Assembly: GCA_036268355.1 (NCBI GenBank)
Contig: DATAUG010000047.1
Location: 1-35,624 of the forward strand
Reading direction: 5' to 3'
Source of the DNA: DASQPJ01 sp036268355
GTDB taxonomy: Bacteria; Actinomycetota; Actinomycetes; Sporichthyales; Sporichthyaceae
Length of the DNA stretch: 35,624 nt
Position 1 is the stretch's first letter. Each line of letters begins with the position of its first letter. The translations under genes were made by a program, and so were the position numbers. Of the stretch, positions 31,366 to 35,624 are shown piece by piece. The notes below the pieces were generated by a model. The model saw only the letters and a list, made by a program, of their open reading frames with translations. It had not been told where the DNA came from and ran no database searches.

Positions 31366-31453
31366 TTGCCAATGCGACCGGAAGTAGGCCCACGGACAGA
31401 GCCTTCAGACCTGCGAATTGGCCTACTTCTGGGTGCACTTGGTTACGAATGGC
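31366..31453 (+). ncRNA. Hairpin element E2, candidate structured leader RNA (paired with E1 at 8843-8931)
   Basis: Inner stem GAAGTAGGCC (31381-31390) pairs perfectly with GGCCTACTTC (31420-31429). CC (31378-31379) with GG, then TGCG (31373-31376) with TGCA (31434-31437, one G-U), extend it outward. The loop holds GACAGAGCCTTCAGACCTG (31395-31413), identical to E1. Where E1 has a single C:G pair between GAAG and GGCC, E2 has TA on one side and TA on the other, so pairing is kept with different bases. It lies in the 278-nt gap between divergent acetoacetyl-CoA synthetase and the MetE-like gene, 51 nt upstream of the latter and on its strand. Confidence 0.72.
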
Positions 31454-31504
31454 ACAGTGCCCGGAGCCGGATGCCTGTCTGCCCCGTCGATGTGGAGGAC
31501 GACC

Positions 31505-32581
31505 ATGAAGCTGCGCGGCCGCGAGGTCCTGTTGCCGACGACCCACGTCGGGTCCTACCCACGCCCGATCTACATGCAGGGCAAGGTCTTCGACACCGGG
31601 ATCGACGCCCCCGAGTTCCCCAGCTACCGCACCCGCGAGCTGTACCGGGCCGCGGTGGCGGCCGTCGTCCGCGACCAGGAGCGGCTGGGCCTGGACATCG
31701 TCACCGACGGCGGGCAGCACTACGAGAACGAGACCGACTACGAGTTGTCCGAGCTGTTCCACTTCCTGCCCAACCGGCTGGCCGGGATCATGCCCTACGG
31801 CGACCGGATCCAGGTCGGCGTCTACGACATGCCGATCTACAAGCCGACAGTCGTCGGCGAGATCGGCTGGCACCGCCCGATCTTCAAGCCGGTCGCCGAG
31901 GCGACCCAGGACGCCACCGACCTGCCGGTGAAGGTCAACGTGGGCCTCGGCCCGTTGACGATGGCGCTGCTGAGCACCGACAAGCACTACAACGACCTGC
32001 CGGCGTTGGCGCGCGCCTACGCCCAGGCCTACAACTTGGAGTTCAAGGACCTGGCCGCCCGCGGGGTCGATCAGATCCAGTTCGCCGAGGCCTACCCGAT
32101 CGTGTTCGCACTGCTCGATCCCGCCGACTGGATGTTGGACGTCATCAACACCGCGCTCGACGGCGTGGACCTCTACAAGGTCGTGCACATGTGCTACGGG
32201 CACGAGGAGGGGCAGAACGCCGTGCCCGAGTCCGGCGCGATGGGCTCGAAGATCTTCCCGTGGGCATTCGACATCAACGCCGACCAACTCCAGTTGGAGA
32301 TGGCCAGCCACAACTTCGAGGACACCAAGGCGTTGTCGGCCTGGCCGACGGACAAGGACCTCGGCATCGGGGCGGTCAACGTCAAGGACCTCAACCTCGA
32401 GCCGGTGAGCCGGATCGCCGACTGGATCCGGGCCACGATCGCCATGGTCCCGCCGGAGCGGGTGTGCATCTCCACCGACTGCTCGATCGCCTCGCTGCGT
32501 CGGATCGTCGCGCAGAAGAAGCTGGGGTCGATGGTCGCCGCGACCAAAGTGGTGCGGGCGGAGCTGACCGGCGCCCAGTGA
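31505..32581 (+). CDS. Cobalamin-independent methionine synthase (MetE) C-terminal-domain-like methyltransferase
   Basis: A 358-residue protein corresponding to only the catalytic barrel of MetE. The zinc set of MetE (His, Cys, Glu, Cys) is present as His228 and Cys230 (VVHMCYGH), Glu265 (QLQLEMA) and Cys326 (STDCSIAS). TTHVGSYPRP near the N-terminus is also typical. It should transfer a methyl group to or from a thiol; without the MetE N-terminal half the methyl donor may differ, and stand-alone cores are often catabolic. GGAGG precedes ATG 31505, and hairpin E2 is upstream. The MDR gene follows after 10 nt, forming an operon. Confidence 0.85.
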   Translation: MKLRGREVLLPTTHVGSYPRPIYMQGKVFDTGIDAPEFPSYRTRELYRAAVAAVVRDQERLGLDIVTDGGQHYENETDYELSELFHFLPNRLAGIMPYGDRIQVGVYDMPIYKPTVVGEIGWHRPIFKPVAEATQDATDLPVKVNVGLGPLTMALLSTDKHYNDLPALARAYAQAYNLEFKDLAARGVDQIQFAEAYPIVFALLDPADWMLDVINTALDGVDLYKVVHMCYGHEEGQNAVPESGAMGSKIFPWAFDINADQLQLEMASHNFEDTKALSAWPTDKDLGIGAVNVKDLNLEPVSRIADWIRATIAMVPPERVCISTDCSIASLRRIVAQKKLGSMVAATKVVRAELTGAQ

Positions 32582-32591
32582 CGAGCTCGCC

Positions 32592-33593
32592 ATGATGAAG
32601 AACCGTCGCCTGCTGTTCGTCGGTCACCCCGCCGGCGAACCGACCGACGACTGCTTCGAGCTGTCCGTCGACGAGGTACCGGAGATCGGCCTCGGCGAGG
32701 CCCTGGTCCAGGTCACCCATCTGTCCGTGGACCCCGCCCAGCGGATGTGGATGAACCCCGGTGGGGTCTACGAGGTGGGAGCCCGGATCGGTTCGCCGAT
32801 GCTCAGCCTCGCGGTCGGTGAGGTGATCGCCTCACGCTGCGCCGCCTACACGGTCGGCGACCGGGTCAGCGGAATGCTGGGCTGGCAGGAGTACGCGGTG
32901 GTCGACGCCGGGCTCCGGCGGGCGATGCCGGTACCTGCCGAGGTCGAAGGACCGGCCGCGCTCGGCGTGTTCGGGCTCAACGGCCAGACCGCCTACTGGG
33001 GCCTGTTGGACGTCGGGCGGCCGGTGCCGGGGGAGAGCGTGCTGGTCTCCGCCGCGGCCGGGGCGACCGGCTCGCTGGTCGGTCAACTGGCCCGGATCGC
33101 CGGGGCCGGGCAGGTGGTCGGGCTGGCGGGCAGTGCCGCCAAGCGGGAGTGGCTCACCGAACTCGGGTTCGACGCCGCGATCGACTACCGGGCCGACGAT
33201 CTGGCCGAACAACTGGACCGGACCTGCCCGGCCGGGATCGACATCTACTTCGACAACGTCGGCGGCCCGTTGCTCGACCTGGCCCTGGAGCGGCTGAACG
33301 TCGGCGGGCGGATCGTGCTGTGCGGGGCGATCTCGGCCTACAACGACAGCGGCTGGGGGCCCGGCCCGGTCCAGTACCGCCAGCTGATCCGCAAGCGCGG
33401 TCGGATGCAGGGCTTCATCGTCATGGACTACGCCCCGCGGTACTCCGATGCGCTGCTGCGGCTGCGGGCCTGGGAGGCCGACGGTCGACTGCGCCACCGC
33501 GAGGACATCGTCGACGGGTTGGACCGCGCGCCCGAGGCGCTGCGTCGGGTCCTTCGGGGCGATCACGTGGGGAAGCTGATCGTCGCGGTCTGA
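32592..33593 (+). CDS. Zinc-independent MDR-family NADP-dependent oxidoreductase (CurA/leukotriene-B4-dehydrogenase-like)
   Basis: A 333-residue medium-chain reductase without the structural-zinc Cys cluster. The family start LLFVGHPAGEPTDDCFEL, LSVDPAQRMWMN, the nucleotide motif AAAGATGSLVGQLARI and GFDAAIDY, DIYFDNVGG and RGRMQGFIVMDY match prostaglandin/2-alkenal reductases such as CurA. It reduces the double bond of an enone or enal with NADPH. ATG 32592 (or 32595) lies 10 nt after the MetE-like stop, so the two are co-transcribed; a joint pathway is likely but not identified. Its 3' end faces the secreted hydrolase-like gene with 17 nt between. Confidence 0.88.
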   Translation: MMKNRRLLFVGHPAGEPTDDCFELSVDEVPEIGLGEALVQVTHLSVDPAQRMWMNPGGVYEVGARIGSPMLSLAVGEVIASRCAAYTVGDRVSGMLGWQEYAVVDAGLRRAMPVPAEVEGPAALGVFGLNGQTAYWGLLDVGRPVPGESVLVSAAAGATGSLVGQLARIAGAGQVVGLAGSAAKREWLTELGFDAAIDYRADDLAEQLDRTCPAGIDIYFDNVGGPLLDLALERLNVGGRIVLCGAISAYNDSGWGPGPVQYRQLIRKRGRMQGFIVMDYAPRYSDALLRLRAWEADGRLRHREDIVDGLDRAPEALRRVLRGDHVGKLIVAV

Positions 33594-33610
33594 CGCGGCG
33601 CCCTCCGGAT

Positions 33611-34774
33611 TCAGTGGCCCTCGGCGGTGACCCAGGTCGAGGTCTGACCGGTCCCGACGGCGTTCACCGCGGCGAGCCGGTAGTAGTACCGCTTGTCGTG
33701 CTGGGCACTGGTATCCGTCCAGGAACACTCGGTCGTGGTGCAGGAAACCGCTCGGTAATAGCTCAGTCGGCCACCGACCGTTCCGCGATAGATGCGGTAA
33801 CCGGCCACCACGGCGCCCCCGTTCCCGGCCGGTGCCGCCCAGCTCAGGGTGACGCCGTGGGTCTTGGCCGGCTTGGCAACCGGATCGCGGGGCGCACCCG
33901 GCACCGTGGCGGGCGGGGCTACCGGCGCCTCGCCGCAGACGAGGTCGGCGTCCGTGTCGGCGGCGTCGGAGTACTGGGCCAGCGCCGCCGCGGCCCCGGT
34001 GAAGGTCTGGCTGCAATTGGTGTACGCGCCCGCCTCGCCGGCTGCCCCGGCGATCCACAGCGGCGCCGCCGACAGTGCGTGAGTGGGCGTCAGATAGCTC
34101 GACCAGGCGGCTACATAGGCGGACTGGGTCGTGGTCGTCAAGCCGCCGGTGATCTCCTGCCACTGCAGGTCCGTCGAGTAGATGCCGACCTGCGTCACCT
34201 CGTTCGCGTACAGGCCGTCCATCTCGCCCTGCAGATCGGCGGCGTTGGCCTGGTGGTCCGCGGCGGTCGCGGCGGCGCCGGTGTTCGGGGCCCAGCTGTT
34301 GTCCTGCTCGACGTCCAGCCACCAGGTGCGCCCGGACACCGTGACTCCGGCCGCCTGGGCCGTCGCGACTGCGTTTGCCGCCGCCGCCCAGCCGTAGTCG
34401 TATGCGCAACCCGGGTCGTCCGGGTCCGTGGGTGTCACGCATTTGGCCGGGGTGGTGGTCGGCGAAGTGGGCCAGTGCGAACTGCTCGGCCCGGGATTGC
34501 CGGTGTTGACGTACAACCCGGTTGGGTAGCCGGTGGTGCTCAACGCCGCGTACTGCCGGCTCAGGCACGGGTTCGCGCTGAAGGCCAGGCCGTCCGTCAA
34601 TCCGACGATTCCGAAGGCCCCGCCGGTCGGCGGCGTGCTCGCGCACTGCGGGTACGAGACGTCGAAGCCGACCGACCCGGGCGGCGCAAGCAGGACAGCG
34701 GCATCCGCGGTGGTCCCGACCGAGGTCGCCAACATCGTCAGACCGGCGCAAAGCGCCAACGGCAGGCGTCGCAT
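33611..34774 (-). CDS. Secreted glycoside-hydrolase-like (GH25/DUF1906-type) protein with fibronectin type III domain
   Basis: A 387-residue protein. A signal peptide (MRRLPLALCAGLTMLATSVG, ending near ADA residue 25) is followed by a barrel-like domain with GFDVSYPQC, IVGLTDGLAF, YGWAAAANAVATAQAAGV, WWLDVEQDNSW and QVGIYSTDLQWQEITGG. These are the DxS and DxE strand ends seen in GH25-like and DUF1906 proteins. A Pro-rich hinge leads to one fibronectin type III domain (about 295-387: VTLSWAAPAGNGGAVVAGYR, then YYYRLAAVNAVG). It may act on peptidoglycan or another glycan; activity is not shown. GGGAGGTG precedes ATG 34774. The 241-nt gap to 35015 holds its promoter region and a hairpin. Confidence 0.77.
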   Translation of the reverse strand: MRRLPLALCAGLTMLATSVGTTADAAVLLAPPGSVGFDVSYPQCASTPPTGGAFGIVGLTDGLAFSANPCLSRQYAALSTTGYPTGLYVNTGNPGPSSSHWPTSPTTTPAKCVTPTDPDDPGCAYDYGWAAAANAVATAQAAGVTVSGRTWWLDVEQDNSWAPNTGAAATAADHQANAADLQGEMDGLYANEVTQVGIYSTDLQWQEITGGLTTTTQSAYVAAWSSYLTPTHALSAAPLWIAGAAGEAGAYTNCSQTFTGAAAALAQYSDAADTDADLVCGEAPVAPPATVPGAPRDPVAKPAKTHGVTLSWAAPAGNGGAVVAGYRIYRGTVGGRLSYYRAVSCTTTECSWTDTSAQHDKRYYYRLAAVNAVGTGQTSTWVTAEGH

Positions 34775-34981
34775 CGCCCGCACCTCCCCCCGGATGGCGG
34801 GTTCCACCTTCACCCGGCCCACGCCGACCTGTCCGCGGAATCGCAGATCTTGATCCAAAAATCGGCCGAACGTCCCATCGGCGATTCAGGACGAACGCCG
34901 GGACCGGTACGACCGTCAGAAGGATTACCGTGTCAACTGCTCTGGTGCGATGAGTGCCGGCTTCGACCAGGCAGGTGATCG

Positions 34982-35003
34982 CCCCTGCCGGGTTTGGGCA
35001 GGG
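34982..35003 (-). terminator. Hairpin 3' of the DUF222/HNH gene
   Basis: CCCTGCC (34983-34989) pairs with GGCAGGG (34997-35003) around a 7-nt loop, just beyond the stop of the minus-strand HNH relic. No T-tract follows. A terminator role is likely but not certain. Confidence 0.45.
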
Positions 35004-35015
35004 CCAGGTGTGACA

Positions 35016-35624
35016 TCAGAACGGGAACTCCTCGTCCTGGTTCGGCAGGATCGTCTCGACGGGCGGTTCGGTGCCGATGGCCGTGGGGGTCTGGTTCGGT
35101 AGACCCGGCCGTGCGGTGTGGTGAAGGTGAGCGTGCCGTCGGGGTCCTGGGTGGCCGTCCAACCCGGCAGGTGTTTGACCCTGTGATGCCGACGGCATAA
35201 CGCCGAGAGGTTGATCCGAATCGTGCGTCCACCGATCCTGAAGGCGACCGTGTGGTCCAGATCCGTGTGCCAGGCGGACTGGCGGCAGCCGGGGAATCGG
35301 CATCGCTGATCGCGGGGTCCGGACGAACTCGGAGAGGCGATCCGAGGGGGCGTAGCGGTCGGCGCCGAGGTCGAGGGCGGCTCCTGTGTCGGGGTCGGTC
35401 AGCAGCCGCCGCCAGCTCGCGTCGGCGGCCAGGTCGCGGCAGACCTCGGCCGGGATGGGTCCGTGGCCGGGGACGTGCCCGGGGGTGTCCTGGGTGCCGA
35501 GCAGGGTTGCGAAGGGGACGAGCACCCGCATCTTGTAGTTCACCCGGGACTGCCCGTCGGGGTTCAGGATCAGGTCGACCAGCGCGTCCGCCCGCAACGC
35601 GTCGATACCGGATTCCTCTCCGGC
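35016..35624 (-). pseudogene. DUF222/HNH endonuclease family gene, frameshifted and running off the right edge
   Basis: The frame entering from the edge reads AGEESGIDALRADALVDLIL, GHGPIPAEVCRDLAADASW and DRYAPSDRLSEFVRT, the usual DUF222 to HNH junction of the REP13E12-like family. At a run of four G (35314-35317; C on the coding strand) it leaves the family frame. In another frame the expected QRCRFPGCRQSAWHTDLDHT and ALCRRHHRVKHLPGW follow, holding the HNH residues, so one extra base explains the break. The original frame ends PNQDEEFPF, a natural-looking C-terminus, so a second indel near GRVYRT (about 35100) may restore it. It is either a decayed gene or a homopolymer sequencing error. 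Confidence 0.8.

Noticed and set aside
31366..31453. E2 as a cobalamin or SAM riboswitch, suggested by the MetE-like gene downstream
   Set aside because: No B12-box or SAM core sequence is visible, and the related E1 precedes a lipoprotein gene.
1..35624. tRNA, rRNA or CRISPR arrays
   Set aside because: No cloverleaf-like, ribosomal or regularly spaced repeat-spacer pattern was seen on reading the intergenic regions.

Overview
The window is GC-rich, densely coded DNA from an actinobacterium (Actinomycetota). Three things support this: an F420-dependent glucose-6-phosphate dehydrogenase, an almost complete mycofactocin cluster, and a DUF222/HNH endonuclease relic. Several genes also start directly on GTG a few bases after a TANNNT -10 box, the leaderless style common in this phylum. 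I cannot name the genus with confidence.

Layout. 1-5470: a partial circularly permuted ATP-grasp/alpha-E fusion, a methyltransferase with a DUF1059 partner, a SARP-type regulator and fgd. 5471-5818: non-coding, with a dispersed repeat (R1) and a possible nested hairpin. 5819-11272: a small membrane protein, a ketopantoate-reductase-like enzyme, a SigK-like ECF sigma factor without a neighbouring anti-sigma gene, an SCO6745-family protein, and a duplicated-domain lipoprotein plus a small exported protein. 11314-14562: a double TetR regulator, an alpha-methylacyl-CoA racemase-type CoA transferase and an SDR. 14674-20311: the mycofactocin operon in the order mftB-mftA-mftC-mftE-SDR-mftF-mftD, with most start and stop codons overlapping. 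20304-22291: a HAD hydrolase and an ACAD10-like phosphotransferase separated by a 249-bp MITE-like element that carries a second copy (R2) of the dispersed repeat. 22410-26692: a desaturase-reductase fusion, a Tat-exported catalase-like peroxidase and an HSL-type esterase. 26781-34774: a secreted lectin-like protein, an SDR and acetoacetyl-CoA synthetase pair, a MetE-core-like methyltransferase with an MDR oxidoreductase, and a secreted glycoside-hydrolase-like protein with an FnIII domain. 35016-35624: a frameshifted DUF222/HNH gene running off the right edge.

Many genes fit lipid, CoA-ester and alcohol metabolism that depends on unusual redox cofactors: mycofactocin and its coupled SDR, F420 through Fgd, a racemase, acetoacetyl-CoA synthetase, and a desaturase carrying its own electron-transfer module.

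The most unusual signal is non-coding. A hairpin element of about 88 nt (E1 at 8843-8931, E2 at 31366-31453) lies upstream of two unrelated genes on the same strand. It has a 19-nt identical loop core and stems whose differences preserve pairing, and the two downstream genes share an identical 13-nt start context. I do not recognise it as a known riboswitch. It is the best candidate here for an undescribed structured RNA or regulatory repeat. The TIR-flanked element and its R2 repeat are a second layer of undescribed repeat structure.
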